Assembly: GCF_014851675.1 (NCBI RefSeq)
Contig: NZ_JACVAE010000003.1
Location: 1 to 64,000 of the forward strand
Length of the DNA: 64,000 nt
From: Rhizobium sp. ARZ01
Lineage (GTDB): Bacteria > Pseudomonadota > Alphaproteobacteria > Rhizobiales > Rhizobiaceae
Direction of reading: 5' to 3'
Shown one piece after another: positions 47,436-56,842 of the stretch (the first letter of the stretch is position 1; each line of letters begins with the position of its first letter). A program made the translations under genes and the position numbers. Under the pieces are notes generated by a model, which saw only the letters and a program-made list of their open reading frames with translations, was not told the DNA's origin and did not search any database.

Positions 47436-48656
47436 TTAGAGCTCCATGCCGAGGATTTTGCCGACAGTGAAGATGTCCTTGTCTCCGCGGCCGGAGAGAT
47501 TCATCAGGATGATCTCGTCCTTGCCCATCTTCGGAGCGCGCTTGACGACCTCGGCCAGCGCGTGGCTAGGCTCGAGCGCCGGGATGATACCTTCCACTCG
47601 GGTGAGAAGCTGGAAAGCTTCGAGCGCCTCGTGGTCCATGATCGGCACATATTCGGCGCGGCCGACATCGTTCAGCCAGGAATGTTCCGGGCCGATGCCC
47701 GGATAGTCGAGGCCCGCGGAAATCGAATGGCCTTCCTTGATCTGGCCGTCCCCATCCTGGAGCAGATAGGTGCGGTTGCCGTGGAGCACGCCAGGTGATC
47801 CGGCCGTGATCGAGGCGCAGTGCTCTTCGCCGTCCAGCCCTTTGCCGCCGGCCTCGACGCCGACAATCTTCACGTCCTTGTCGTCGAGGAAGGGATGGAA
47901 GATGCCGATGGCGTTCGATCCGCCGCCAACGGCCGCGATGACGACGTCCGGCAGCCGCCCTTCGGCCGCAAGAATCTGTTCGCGTGCCTCGCGGCCGATC
48001 ACGGCCTGGAAATCGCGGACCATTTCCGGGTAGGGATGCGGGCCTGCGGCGGTGCCGATCAGGTAGTACGTATCATCAACGTTGGTGACCCAGTCGCGCA
48101 GGGCCTCGTTCATTGCGTCCTTCAGCGTACCGTGGCCAGCCGTGACCGGCTTCACCTCGGCACCGAGCAGCTTCATGCGGAAAACATTCGGCGCCTGACG
48201 TTCTACGTCGGTGGCGCCCATATAGACGACGCAGGGCAGACCGAAGCGCGCGGCGACCGTGGCGGAGGCCACGCCGTGCTGGCCGGCGCCGGTCTCGGCG
48301 ATAATCCGCGTCTTGCCCATGCGCTTGGCAAGCAGGATCTGGCCGATGCAGTTGTTGATCTTGTGCGAACCGGTGTGGTTCAGTTCCTCGCGCTTGAAAT
48401 AGATCTTCGCGCCGCCGAGATGCTCTGTGAGGCGCTCGGCGAAATACAATGGCGAAGGCCGGCCGATGTAATGGGCACCCAGATGGGCCAGTTCCCTTTG
48501 GAATTCCGGATCCGTCTTCGCCTCGTCCCACTTCTCCTGCAGATCGAGGATCAACGGCATGAGCGTCTCGGCGACGAAACGGCCGCCGTAGATGCCGAAA
48601 CGACCGTCCTCGTCGGGACCGCCGCGAAACGAATTCAGATTGGGTGACTGACTCAC
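47436..48656 (-). CDS. trpB: Tryptophan synthase beta chain
   Basis: 406-residue PLP enzyme joining indole and serine. PLP lysine in [10 protein letters not shown], the phosphate loop [11 protein letters not shown] and [11 protein letters not shown] are standard. It overlaps trpF by four bases. Confidence 0.98.
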   Translation of the reverse strand: MSQSPNLNSFRGGPDEDGRFGIYGGRFVAETLMPLILDLQEKWDEAKTDPEFQRELAHLGAHYIGRPSPLYFAERLTEHLGGAKIYFKREELNHTGSHKINNCIGQILLAKRMGKTRIIAETGAGQHGVASATVAARFGLPCVVYMGATDVERQAPNVFRMKLLGAEVKPVTAGHGTLKDAMNEALRDWVTNVDDTYYLIGTAAGPHPYPEMVRDFQAVIGREAREQILAAEGRLPDVVIAAVGGGSNAIGIFHPFLDDKDVKIVGVEAGGKGLDGEEHCASITAGSPGVLHGNRTYLLQDGDGQIKEGHSISAGLDYPGIGPEHSWLNDVGRAEYVPIMDHEALEAFQLLTRVEGIIPALEPSHALAEVVKRAPKMGKDEIILMNLSGRGDKDIFTVGKILGMEL

Positions 48657-49345
48657 ATCCTACTCCCTACGGCCGCAGCCGGACCGGTCGCCCGCCGCAC
48701 CGCTGCGAAAAACTCTTCCATCCTGCCGATATCCTTGACGCCCGGTGCGCTTTCGACCCCGGACGAGACATCGATGCCTGGCGCACGCGTCACCGCGATG
48801 GCTTCGCCGACATTGTCTTTATTCAAGCCACCGGAAAGCATGTAATCGACATTGTCGTCAAGCGCATGCATGAGCGTCCAGTCGAAGGAAACGCCGTTGC
48901 CGCCGGGCAGATCGGAGCCCACTGGCGGTTTTGCGTCGAACAGGAAGCGGTCGGCGATACCGACGTAGGCATCGATCTTCTCAAGATCTGCCGCCTCACG
49001 CACGGAAAAGGCCTTCATCACCGGCAGGCCATAGACCGCCTTGATCGTCAGCACGCGCTCCGGACTTTCGCCGCCGTGCAATTGCAGGATGTCCGGCCTC
49101 AGAAGCGCGACGATCTCGTCCAAGTCGTCGTTTTCAGCGTTCACCGTGACAGCAACGATCTTAGCCCGACCGCGCACCGGTTCGGCAAGCTCGCCAGCGT
49201 CGGCAGGCTCAATGTTTCTCGGGCTTTTTCCGAAGAAGATGAAGCCGATATGACTGGCACCGAGGTCTACGGCGCGCAGCACCGCCTCGGGCGTCCGCAA
49301 CCCGCAAATCTTGATGTCGAAGTTTGTCATGGCATTGCTTTTCAT
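48653..49345 (-). CDS. trpF: Phosphoribosylanthranilate isomerase
   Basis: Third step of the tryptophan branch after anthranilate; up to 230 residues from ATG 49345 (GAGG ten bases upstream), or 225 from ATG 49330. Catalytic Cys in [19 protein letters not shown], and [11 protein letters not shown] phosphate-binding loop are seen. First of trpFBA-accD-folC. trpE, trpD and trpC are not in the window, a split arrangement usual in alphaproteobacteria. Confidence 0.97.
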   Translation of the reverse strand: MKSNAMTNFDIKICGLRTPEAVLRAVDLGASHIGFIFFGKSPRNIEPADAGELAEPVRGRAKIVAVTVNAENDDLDEIVALLRPDILQLHGGESPERVLTIKAVYGLPVMKAFSVREAADLEKIDAYVGIADRFLFDAKPPVGSDLPGGNGVSFDWTLMHALDDNVDYMLSGGLNKDNVGEAIAVTRAPGIDVSSGVESAPGVKDIGRMEEFFAAVRRATGPAAAVGSRM

Positions 49346-49410
49346 GGGTCATGGACCTCGCATGAAATCGCCGAAGAGTCGAGGACATTCGCCGCGCTGC
49401 AGGCCTTCGG

Positions 49411-50172
49411 TCAGTCGAAGTCGAGGGCGTGCAACATCGTGCCGTTGCGCTTCAGCCAGCGCTTGGCCTCCTCGACGCGCGGGCACAGTTTTGCGCACAG
49501 GTTCCAGAACGCGGGGCCGTGGTTCATTTCGCGCAGATGTGCCACCTCGTGTGCCGCCAGATAATCTGTCACGAAGGGCGGCGCCATGACGATGCGCCAG
49601 GAAAAGCTGAGTGCACCATCGGCGGAGCACGACCCCCAGCGGCTACGCGTGTCCCGCAGCGTCAGCGAACGGACCTTGCGGCCGACCTTCGGCGCGTGGA
49701 TCGCAACCCGCTCCTCCAGATCCCTCCGGGCCTCCTTCTTCAGGAAATCGCAGATCCGCCGCGGCACATGCTCGCTCAGGCCACTGACACGCAGGACCGG
49801 CTCGCCATCGACAAAGACGGCCTCCGTCAGGCCGCGCAGCTTGCCTGTCTCCTCGATGCGATGGGCGACGCCGCGAATGAAGATGTGATGACCGTCCGAC
49901 AGCGCGCTGCGCGTCGAAAAGCGCGCAAGCTTGGTCATCAGCCACGCCTGGTGCCGGTCAAGAAAATCCCGGATCTCGCGTTCGGGAAGGCCAGTCGGCA
50001 CTGTCATTTTCAGCGCCCGTCCGCCGGGTTCGATGCGCAATGTCAGCCTCGTGGCTTGGGCATTGTGGCGGATCGTCAGCGGCACACTCCTGCCATTCAC
50101 CTCGACCTGCCTGATCTCGGGCGGTGGCGGCGTCCTCAGTGTCCGGCGGGGTTTCAGCAGAGAGGAGAACAT
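49411..50172 (-). CDS. YgjP-type (M48/DUF45) metallopeptidase
   Basis: 253 residues of the YgjP/DUF45 family. The C-terminal half carries the zinc motif AHEVAHLREMNHGPAFW with HExxH, plus RDTRSRWGSCS typical of the family. AAGGA precedes the ATG. No signal peptide or membrane segment, so cytosolic. Physiological substrate unknown. It is upstream of trpF on the same strand, with a 65-bp gap. Confidence 0.88.
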   Translation of the reverse strand: MFSSLLKPRRTLRTPPPPEIRQVEVNGRSVPLTIRHNAQATRLTLRIEPGGRALKMTVPTGLPEREIRDFLDRHQAWLMTKLARFSTRSALSDGHHIFIRGVAHRIEETGKLRGLTEAVFVDGEPVLRVSGLSEHVPRRICDFLKKEARRDLEERVAIHAPKVGRKVRSLTLRDTRSRWGSCSADGALSFSWRIVMAPPFVTDYLAAHEVAHLREMNHGPAFWNLCAKLCPRVEEAKRWLKRNGTMLHALDFD

Positions 50173-50216
50173 TGCGTCCTTATTAGCCGATTCGCACCGC
50201 CTTTAAACCTCACAAA

Positions 50217-50239
50217 GCCGGCGCCGCGAGGGCGCCGGC
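50217..50239 (-). terminator. Hairpin terminator after DUF2852 gene
   Basis: Perfect 9-bp stem GCCGGCGCC / GGCGCCGGC with a five-base loop. On the minus strand only TTT follows, so termination is likely but not textbook. It separates the DUF2852 gene from the YgjP-type gene. Confidence 0.6.
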
Positions 50240-50262
50240 AATCACTTCGAACAACTTGGCCG

Positions 50263-50691
50263 TCAGGCGCTCGGGGCGGCCGGAACCGAGCCGCCATTGC
50301 CGGAGCGGCGCTCCCGCATGAAGCGGTCGAACTCCTCTTTGTCCTTGGCCATGCGCAGTTCGCGCATATAGGCGTCGAATTCCTCGCGCATCTCGTCAAG
50401 CTTGCGGCGCTCTTCCTCGATGCGCTTCAGCTCGGCATCACGCCATTCATCGAAGGCAACGTTACCCGATCCGAAACCATGGCCGCGAAACCCGCGATGA
50501 CGCCCGCGGCAGGAGGCGAAAAAGCCATCCGTAGCCTCGTTGGCATCCTTCTTGAAGCTTTTCAGCCGCTCGCCAAAAATGATGTAGGCAAGCATGGCCG
50601 GGCCCAGGGGCCAGAAGACCATAAAGCCCAGCACCATCAGCGCGATGGTCGCAGGCGTCCAGTCGGGACGCAGCATTGCTGACTGGTTCAT
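50263..50691 (-). CDS. DUF2852 membrane protein
   Basis: 142 residues from ATG 50691 (AGGAAG upstream). One N-terminal hydrophobic segment (TIALMVLGFMVFWPLGPAMLAYII) predicts a membrane anchor. The middle is Gly/Arg-rich (CRGRHRGFRGHGFGSG), and a highly charged coiled-coil-like helix at about 75-125 (ELKRIEEERRKLDEMREEF) follows. DUF2852 is an alphaproteobacterial family of unknown function. Nothing in the neighbourhood suggests a specific job. Confidence 0.85.
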   Translation of the reverse strand: MNQSAMLRPDWTPATIALMVLGFMVFWPLGPAMLAYIIFGERLKSFKKDANEATDGFFASCRGRHRGFRGHGFGSGNVAFDEWRDAELKRIEEERRKLDEMREEFDAYMRELRMAKDKEEFDRFMRERRSGNGGSVPAAPSA

Positions 50692-50831
50692 TTGCAATCT
50701 TCCTCACATTCGGCCGATCGCCACCGTGGCGCCCGGTGATTTCGATGTGGTAAGACCGCGATCACGCTTCAAGACGCCGTCCGGCGGAATCGGACAAGCG
50801 CCTGAAAGCCCCACGCAAAATCAACTATGGG

Positions 50832-52115
50832 TTATTTCCCGGCGGCAGACTTACCGCCCTTGATGACGCGCGGGACCGGCTTTTCACCGCGGCCATGGGC
50901 AGCGATGAAGGAGAGGATGCGCGGGGCGATCTCGCGACGGAAGCGCGACCCGTTGAACACGCCATAATGACCGACATCCGGCTGCATATAGTGCATGCGC
51001 ATATTTTCGGGGATGTTGGTGCAGATCGTCTGCGCGGCCTTGGTCTGGCCGACGCCGGAGATATCGTCGTTCTCGCCCTCTACCGTCAGCAGCGCCACGT
51101 TGCGGATCGCCGCCGTGTCGACGCGCCGGCCGCGATGTAGCATCTCCCCCTTCGGAAGGGCGTGTTTCATGAACACGGTCTCGACCGTCTGCAGGTAGAA
51201 CTCGGCGGTCATATCCATCACTGCCAGGTATTCGTCGTAGAAATCGCGGTGCTTCTCAGCAGCATCGCCGTCGTTCTTGACGAGGTGCGCGAAAAACTCC
51301 TTGTGAGCGATCAGGTGCTTGTCGAGGTTCATCGACATGAAGCCGGAAAGCTGCAGGAAGCCGGGATAGACCATGCGCATGAAGCCGGGCTGCGGCCACG
51401 GCACCGGCATGATGACGTTATCGCGGAACCAGTCGATCGGGCGTTCCTCGGCAAGCCGGTTCACCGCGGTCGGGTTGACGCGCGTATCGATCGGCCCGCC
51501 CATCAGCGTCATCGTCGAGGGCGAGAGCGGGTCGCCCTCCTCTTCCATGCGGGCGACAGCAGCGAGTACGGGCACGGATGGCTGACAGACCGCCATCACG
51601 TGCGTGTCCGGTCCCAGCGCGTGCAGCATCTGGATGATGTAGTCGATAAAATCGTCGAGATCGAAGCTGCCTTCCGACAGCGGCACCATCCTGGCATCTA
51701 CCCAGTCCGTGATGTAGATTTCGGCGTTCGGAAGCAGGGTTTCGACCGTGCCGCGCAGGAGCGTCGCGTAGTGGCCCGACATCGGCGCCACCATCAGGAC
51801 TTTCGGATCGCGGCGATGGCCGGCCGGCAGGCAGCGCTCGAAATGAACGAGATTGCAGAAGGGGCGCTGCCAGACGATTTTCTCGTGGACGGAGACGGTC
51901 TGGCCATCGATCACGATTTCATCGAGACCGAACGCCGGCTTGCCGTAGCGTCGCGTCGCGCGCTCCAGAACCTCAAGCCCGGCAGCCATAGACCTTCCGA
52001 AGTGAGTGTGCGAGAGCGGGTTGAGCGGGTTGCTGTAGGCCAGCCGCATCTGATCGGCGACGGCGCGCCAGGGCGCCATCATGGCGTGATTCAATTCGTA
52101 GAGCTGGTAGTACAT
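50832..52115 (-). CDS. phaZ: Intracellular poly(3-hydroxybutyrate) depolymerase
   Basis: 427-residue PhaZ of the intracellular type without signal peptide. The nucleophile is a cysteine in a lipase-box-like VCQPSVPVLAA, as in Cupriavidus PhaZ1, with a DIS region and a C-terminal PDVGHYGVFNG histidine completing the triad. It mobilises stored PHB to 3-hydroxybutyrate or oligomers. The SDR encoded next downstream resembles type 2 3-hydroxybutyrate dehydrogenases, an alternative reading of that gene. The 134-bp gap between phaZ and DUF2852 shows nothing recognisable. Confidence 0.93.
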   Translation of the reverse strand: MYYQLYELNHAMMAPWRAVADQMRLAYSNPLNPLSHTHFGRSMAAGLEVLERATRRYGKPAFGLDEIVIDGQTVSVHEKIVWQRPFCNLVHFERCLPAGHRRDPKVLMVAPMSGHYATLLRGTVETLLPNAEIYITDWVDARMVPLSEGSFDLDDFIDYIIQMLHALGPDTHVMAVCQPSVPVLAAVARMEEEGDPLSPSTMTLMGGPIDTRVNPTAVNRLAEERPIDWFRDNVIMPVPWPQPGFMRMVYPGFLQLSGFMSMNLDKHLIAHKEFFAHLVKNDGDAAEKHRDFYDEYLAVMDMTAEFYLQTVETVFMKHALPKGEMLHRGRRVDTAAIRNVALLTVEGENDDISGVGQTKAAQTICTNIPENMRMHYMQPDVGHYGVFNGSRFRREIAPRILSFIAAHGRGEKPVPRVIKGGKSAAGK

Positions 52116-52294
52116 TGGGAGGCATCACCCCGTGAACTTTTGGAAACCATGGTTCCCTTCGGGCGCGTTGCGCTCGTTGCATACCGCTGGTCGCGATTGT
52201 TTACACATTATCAGGTTTTCGCTGCAGCGCAACAGAACCGCGGCGGCGCTCAACCCAACATACGCAAGTAGTGATTACGGCGAGACGGCTGGAT

Positions 52295-53026
52295 TCAGCC
52301 CGTCCAGCCGCCATCAATCACATAGGCCTGGCCGGTGGTGTAGGTGGCTCCGGAGAGATAGACCGCAAGATCGGCGATCTCGTCAGGCGTTCCGATCCGG
52401 CCCATCGGCTGGCGCGCTATGAAGGCGGCGCGCGCCGCCTCATAGTCGCCGCCGGCGCGCATGCGCTCCTGCAGGGACGGGCTCTCGACCGTGCCCGGAC
52501 AGATGGCATTGCAACGGATGTTCTGGCCAACATAGTCGGCGGCGACAGACTTCGTCAGGCCGATCACCGCTGCCTTCGTTACCGAATAAGCAAAGCGGTT
52601 CGAGACACCCTTGATACTGCTTGCGACCGAAGACATGTTGACGATCGCGCCGCCGCCCCGCGCCAGCATACCCGGCAGAACGGCCCGGAGCGTACGTACC
52701 ATCGAACGGACATTCAGATCCCAGGCAAACTCCAGTTCCTCATCCTTGGCGTCGAGGATGGTTCCGCCATGGACGACGCCGGCACAGTTGAACAGGATGT
52801 CGATCGCGCCAATCTCGGCAACGGCTGTCTTCACCGCAGACTCGTCACGAACGTCGAGAAGGCGCGTCGAAATACCTTCCGCCCCAAGCGTCTGGATCGC
52901 CGCGGCATTGATGTCCGTTGCGATCACGCTTGCGCCGGCACGCTTGTAAGCCAGCGCCGAGGCGCGGCCGATCCCCTGCCCTGCAGCCGTTACCAGCGCT
53001 GTTTTTCCCGCCAGGCTATCGCTCAT
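52295..53026 (-). CDS. SDR dehydrogenase (keto-deoxy-fuconate or 3-hydroxybutyrate type)
   Basis: 243-residue short-chain dehydrogenase. NAD-binding TAAGQGIGRAS, NCAGVV, catalytic Ser in NMSSVASSIKG and YxxxK in YSVTKAA are intact, with the ending YVIDGGW. The motifs NVRSM, MSSVASS and CPGTVESPSLQER are shared by 2-keto-3-deoxy-L-fuconate dehydrogenases and by BDH2-type 3-hydroxybutyrate dehydrogenases. The sugar cluster upstream favours the first, the adjacent phaZ the second. It ends the minus-strand run from the ABC genes, 56 bp after the zinc dehydrogenase. Confidence 0.86.
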   Translation of the reverse strand: MSDSLAGKTALVTAAGQGIGRASALAYKRAGASVIATDINAAAIQTLGAEGISTRLLDVRDESAVKTAVAEIGAIDILFNCAGVVHGGTILDAKDEELEFAWDLNVRSMVRTLRAVLPGMLARGGGAIVNMSSVASSIKGVSNRFAYSVTKAAVIGLTKSVAADYVGQNIRCNAICPGTVESPSLQERMRAGGDYEAARAAFIARQPMGRIGTPDEIADLAVYLSGATYTTGQAYVIDGGWTG

Positions 53027-53082
53027 GTTCCCATCCTCGCATTTGAAATTCGTTCGTTGACTGCTAGTAGCACGGCTGATGG

Positions 53083-54099
53083 TCAGCCAGCGACGTTCAC
53101 CACTGCCTTGATCAAGCCGTCCTTTCGGGTCGCCCAGCGCGCAAGATCGTGGGGGACCGCGTCGAGAGTCGTCCGGTGCGTCACCAGAGCTTCGACCGGC
53201 ACATGGCCCGTTTCGATCGAGGCCACGACATGCCTGAAGTCCTCGGCCGTCGCGTTGCGGCTGCCGACCAGCGTCATTTCCCGCTTGTGGAACTCTGGAT
53301 CGGCAAAACGGATCTCGTCCTTCACGACACTGACAAACACCAGCGCACCGCCATGTGCGACATAGGAAAAGGCGGTCTCCATCGACTGAACGTATCCAGT
53401 CGCGTCGAAGACGACATCAAATCCCTCGCCTTGCGTAAGGTCTACGAGAACCTCGGGCGCATTCGCATCCGCCACCACGCCACGTAAGCCGAGGCGTTCG
53501 CTGGCCATCGCCAGGCGTTCGGCAGACGTGTCGAGCAGGGTCACATCATGACCGGCGATGCGGGAAAAAAGTGCCGTGCCGAGTCCGATCGGGCCGGCAC
53601 CGATCACGAGGGAACGCGACGCCATTGGCGCCTGCGCGCGACGGACCGCATGCGCACCGATCGCCAAAAACTCGACCGTCGCGGCCGCCTCCAGCGACAG
53701 CCCGCCGGCCGGGTACAGGTTCCCCGCCGCCACCACGATCTCCTCGCAGAAGGCACCGTCCGTGTGGACGCCGAGCACCTTGATCGCCACGCAGCAATTC
53801 GGCTTGCCTTTGCGGCAGGCAATGCAGGTTCCGCAGGAAATGTAAGGGTTGACGATCACCGGCTGGCCCCTCACCAACCCGCTCTCCGCCGGCGCTTCAA
53901 GCACGGTCGCAGATATCTCGTGTCCCATGATGCGGGGGTATTCGAGGAAGGGGTGCTTGCCCTCGAAGATGTGGTAGTCGGTGCCACAGATTCCAACGTG
54001 GCTGACGGCAATCCGCGCCCACCCCTCCGGCATGGCCGACGGTTTCGGTCGCTCGATGATTTCGAGCCGGCCCGGCTCCTGGCACACGATGGCGCGCAT
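53083..54099 (-). CDS. Zinc-binding alcohol/sugar dehydrogenase (MDR)
   Basis: 338-residue medium-chain dehydrogenase. The catalytic zinc residues are in VGICGTDYH and IMGHEISA; the structural zinc cysteines are in CGTCIACRKGKPNCC. Nucleotide loop VIGAGPIGLG follows. The family includes sorbitol, threonine, galactonate and gulonate dehydrogenases; the closest flavour is the RspB/L-galactonate oxidoreductase group, by impression. GGGAG precedes the ATG. Its place between ABC permease and SDR suggests oxidation of the imported sugar acid or alcohol. Confidence 0.88.
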   Translation of the reverse strand: MRAIVCQEPGRLEIIERPKPSAMPEGWARIAVSHVGICGTDYHIFEGKHPFLEYPRIMGHEISATVLEAPAESGLVRGQPVIVNPYISCGTCIACRKGKPNCCVAIKVLGVHTDGAFCEEIVVAAGNLYPAGGLSLEAAATVEFLAIGAHAVRRAQAPMASRSLVIGAGPIGLGTALFSRIAGHDVTLLDTSAERLAMASERLGLRGVVADANAPEVLVDLTQGEGFDVVFDATGYVQSMETAFSYVAHGGALVFVSVVKDEIRFADPEFHKREMTLVGSRNATAEDFRHVVASIETGHVPVEALVTHRTTLDAVPHDLARWATRKDGLIKAVVNVAG

Positions 54100-54175
54100 G
54101 GCAAAATCTCCCGGCGGGCCGACGCGTGATGGGCGCCGGTCAGGTGGTTCTCGAGCGGGTGTCTTCGCTTCAGCT

Positions 54176-55150
54176 TCAGCGGCTTCCGCGGCGGCGAAGC
54201 TGGTCGAAATAGACGATGACGATGATCAGCAGGCCGGTGATGATGCGCTGCCAGAACGAATTGACGTTCAGGAGATTCGCGCCGTTGTTGATCGTGGCCA
54301 GAATGAAAGCGCCGATCAGCGGCCCATGAACCGAGCCGACCGCGCCGAAAAGACTGGTGCCGCCGATCACCGAGGACGCGATCGCTTGCAGTTCCCATCC
54401 TTCCGCCTGCGTCGCATTGCCGATGCCGATACGCGAGGCGAGCAAAACGCCGACGAAGGCCGCGCAGGTCGCGGACAGGATGTAAGCCATATAGATCGTG
54501 CGGTTGACGTTGACGCCGGAAAGGCGAGCAGCCTCGCTGTTGGAGCCGACGGCGAACAGATAGCGGCCCCAGCGGCTCAGGTGCAGGAAAACATAGGCCG
54601 GCACGGCAATCAGGATCACCATCCAGAACAGGCTCGGGATGCCGAGAAAATCGGCGCGGGCAAAATTGGTGAACGTCTCGTTGGTGATCGAGATCGTCGA
54701 GCCGTTGGTGATCAGAAGGCCGATGCCGCGCAGGGAGGTCAGCGTCGCGAGCGTGATGATGAACGGTGGAAGGCCCATGCGCACGATGCCGAAGCCATGG
54801 AAGGCGCCGATGGCGACGCCCAGCAGCAGCGTGGCCACGATCGCCATCCAGAGCGGCACGCCTGCCTGCAGCAGCCAGGCGAGGATGACGCTGGAAAAGC
54901 CGACGATCGCACCGACCGACAGGTCGATGCCGGCGGTGATGATGACGAAGGTCTGGCCAACGGCCAGGATCGCCGTCATCGCTCCCTGGCGCAACAGGTT
55001 CGAGATGTTCAGAGGCGTCCAGAAGCTTGCGGTGACGAACCCGAGCGCGATCCAGAGGAGGAGCAACAGACCGATTAGCGTCAGGCTGAAGAGGACGTTC
55101 ATCCCGCGCCGCGGGGCGGCGGCCGCGGCTTCCGTTGAAGTGATGGTCAT
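54176..55150 (-). CDS. Ribose-type ABC transporter permease
   Basis: 324-residue RbsC-like permease with eight or more hydrophobic segments. VIITAGIDLSVGAIVGFSSV and ASSVIGGTSLFGAVGSVHG are family hallmarks. AGGGAGAAG precedes the ATG. Works with the ATPase upstream and the binding protein before it as one importer. Confidence 0.93.
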   Translation of the reverse strand: MTITSTEAAAAAPRRGMNVLFSLTLIGLLLLLWIALGFVTASFWTPLNISNLLRQGAMTAILAVGQTFVIITAGIDLSVGAIVGFSSVILAWLLQAGVPLWMAIVATLLLGVAIGAFHGFGIVRMGLPPFIITLATLTSLRGIGLLITNGSTISITNETFTNFARADFLGIPSLFWMVILIAVPAYVFLHLSRWGRYLFAVGSNSEAARLSGVNVNRTIYMAYILSATCAAFVGVLLASRIGIGNATQAEGWELQAIASSVIGGTSLFGAVGSVHGPLIGAFILATINNGANLLNVNSFWQRIITGLLIIVIVYFDQLRRRGSR

Positions 55151-55182
55151 TCTTGCTTCTCCCTCTTCATTCTTGTCTTTGC

Positions 55183-56733
55183 TCAGACGCCAATCGCTTC
55201 GCCGAGCACGTCTTCGTGGGTCGCACCATGGAATTCGTGGCTGCCGACGAGCCTGCCGCCACGGAACACATGCAGCCGATCCGCGAGTTCGTAGACCTCC
55301 GGCAGATAGGAGGAGATCAGGATGATGCCGGCCCCCTCCTTCAGGAGCTTGGCAAAGAGCCGGTAGATCTCCGCTTTCGTACCGACGTCCACCCCGACGG
55401 TCGGCTCATCGAAGATGAAGAGCCGAGCGCCGTGGCTCAGCCACTTGCCGATAACAATTTTCTGCTGGTTGCCGCCCGACATCGACGAGACGAGCACGCG
55501 TCGGCTCGGGGTCTTGACGCTGAGGTCGCGGATCTGCTTGTCAGCATTTGCGGCCTCCTCGGCGCGGCCGATCACCGGGCCGTGGCTCAGTTTTCTGAAT
55601 ACGGGAAGATTGATGTTGAGACCGATCGGCAGGTTGAGGCAAAGCCCCTGATCGCGCCGGCTTTCCGGGGCAAGTGCGATGCCCAGCTCCATCGCCGTCC
55701 GCTCGTTCTTGATGTCCACCTTCCTGCCCATCCAGTGAATCTCGCCGGTGGAAATCGGATGGCGCCCGTAGAGGCCGAGTGCAAACTCGCTGCGGCCGGC
55801 GCCAATCAGGCCATATAGGCCGACGATCTCGCCCGCCCGCACCGACAGCGAAATGTCCTCGAAACCCGGACCGGAGAGACTACGCGTTTCGAGGATCGTT
55901 TCGCCGAACGGGATCTCCTCCTTGTGGTAGATCTGCTCGATCGTGCGGTTGATCATCAGCGCAATCAGCTCGTTCTCATTGGTTTCACCGATATTCCGCG
56001 TGCCGACGTGCGTGCCATCCCGCAGAACCGAGACCCGGTCGGCCAATTCGAAAACTTCTTCCATGCGATGGCTGATGTAGACGATCGTCACACCCTCGCT
56101 CTGGAGGCGGCGGATCAACTTGAAGAGTTGGGCGGACTCCTGGCGCGTCAGATAGGCGGTCGGCTCGTCAAAGATGAGGAACTGCGTGCCGCGCATGGCC
56201 GCACGTGCCGTGGCGACGAGTTGCTGCTGGCCGATGGTCAACGAACCGAGCGGCACGGCAGCCGGCAGGCCGAAGCCGAGATCGTCGAGGACGGCCTGGG
56301 CCATCTTCTCCATCTGCTTCTTCCGCATCAGCCCGTTCCGGTTTACCTCGTCGCCGAGAAAGAGATTTGCCGCCACGGTCAGGTGCGGGCAGAGGACGAC
56401 TTCCTGATGCACCGCATTGATGCCGCGAGCGATTGCCTCGTTGGGCGTGGCGAGGGCAACCGGGTGACCACACCAGAGCACCTCGCCGGCGGTGCGGGTG
56501 ATGACCCCAGTCAGGAGCTTGATGAGGGTCGATTTACCCGCACCGTTCTCGCCGACGATTGCGTGGATTTCGCCCGCCAGAAACGTCATCGTCGCCGGCT
56601 TCAGCGCCTGCACGTAGCCGTAGTTCTTTTGCAAGCCCTTCAATTCGAGGATCGGAGTGCCCGCGGGAACGCGGTTTCCTTCGGTCAACAGCGCGTCATC
56701 GTGGCGATGCGCGATCTCTTCCAGCCCACTCAT
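55183..56733 (-). CDS. Ribose-type ABC transporter ATP-binding protein
   Basis: 516-residue RbsA-like protein with two fused ATPase domains. The first is complete: Walker A GENGAGKSTLIK, signature LTIGQQQLV, Walker B FLIFDEPTA. The second is degenerate at Walker A (GLIGAGRSE) but keeps SGGNQQK and IFDEPTVGVDVG, the usual pattern in the family. GGGAGGAG ribosome binding site. Confidence 0.94.
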   Translation of the reverse strand: MSGLEEIAHRHDDALLTEGNRVPAGTPILELKGLQKNYGYVQALKPATMTFLAGEIHAIVGENGAGKSTLIKLLTGVITRTAGEVLWCGHPVALATPNEAIARGINAVHQEVVLCPHLTVAANLFLGDEVNRNGLMRKKQMEKMAQAVLDDLGFGLPAAVPLGSLTIGQQQLVATARAAMRGTQFLIFDEPTAYLTRQESAQLFKLIRRLQSEGVTIVYISHRMEEVFELADRVSVLRDGTHVGTRNIGETNENELIALMINRTIEQIYHKEEIPFGETILETRSLSGPGFEDISLSVRAGEIVGLYGLIGAGRSEFALGLYGRHPISTGEIHWMGRKVDIKNERTAMELGIALAPESRRDQGLCLNLPIGLNINLPVFRKLSHGPVIGRAEEAANADKQIRDLSVKTPSRRVLVSSMSGGNQQKIVIGKWLSHGARLFIFDEPTVGVDVGTKAEIYRLFAKLLKEGAGIILISSYLPEVYELADRLHVFRGGRLVGSHEFHGATHEDVLGEAIGV

Positions 56734-56803
56734 GGACCACTCCTCCCTTTTGCGAACCGATGCGATCTCGCGCTCGCACCGACCGCGCTGCTTCCAAAGA
56801 AAC

Positions 56804-56833
56804 GATCGCGCCTGCTTAGAGGCCGGCGCGATC
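56804..56833 (-). repeat. Intercistronic hairpin between binding protein and ATPase genes
   Basis: Perfect 9-bp inverted repeat GATCGCGCC / GGCGCGATC with a 12-base loop, directly after the binding-protein stop and before the ATPase ribosome binding site. Such hairpins often stabilise or attenuate mRNA so that binding protein exceeds membrane components. Confidence 0.65.
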
Positions 56834-56842
56834 GCAAGATGC

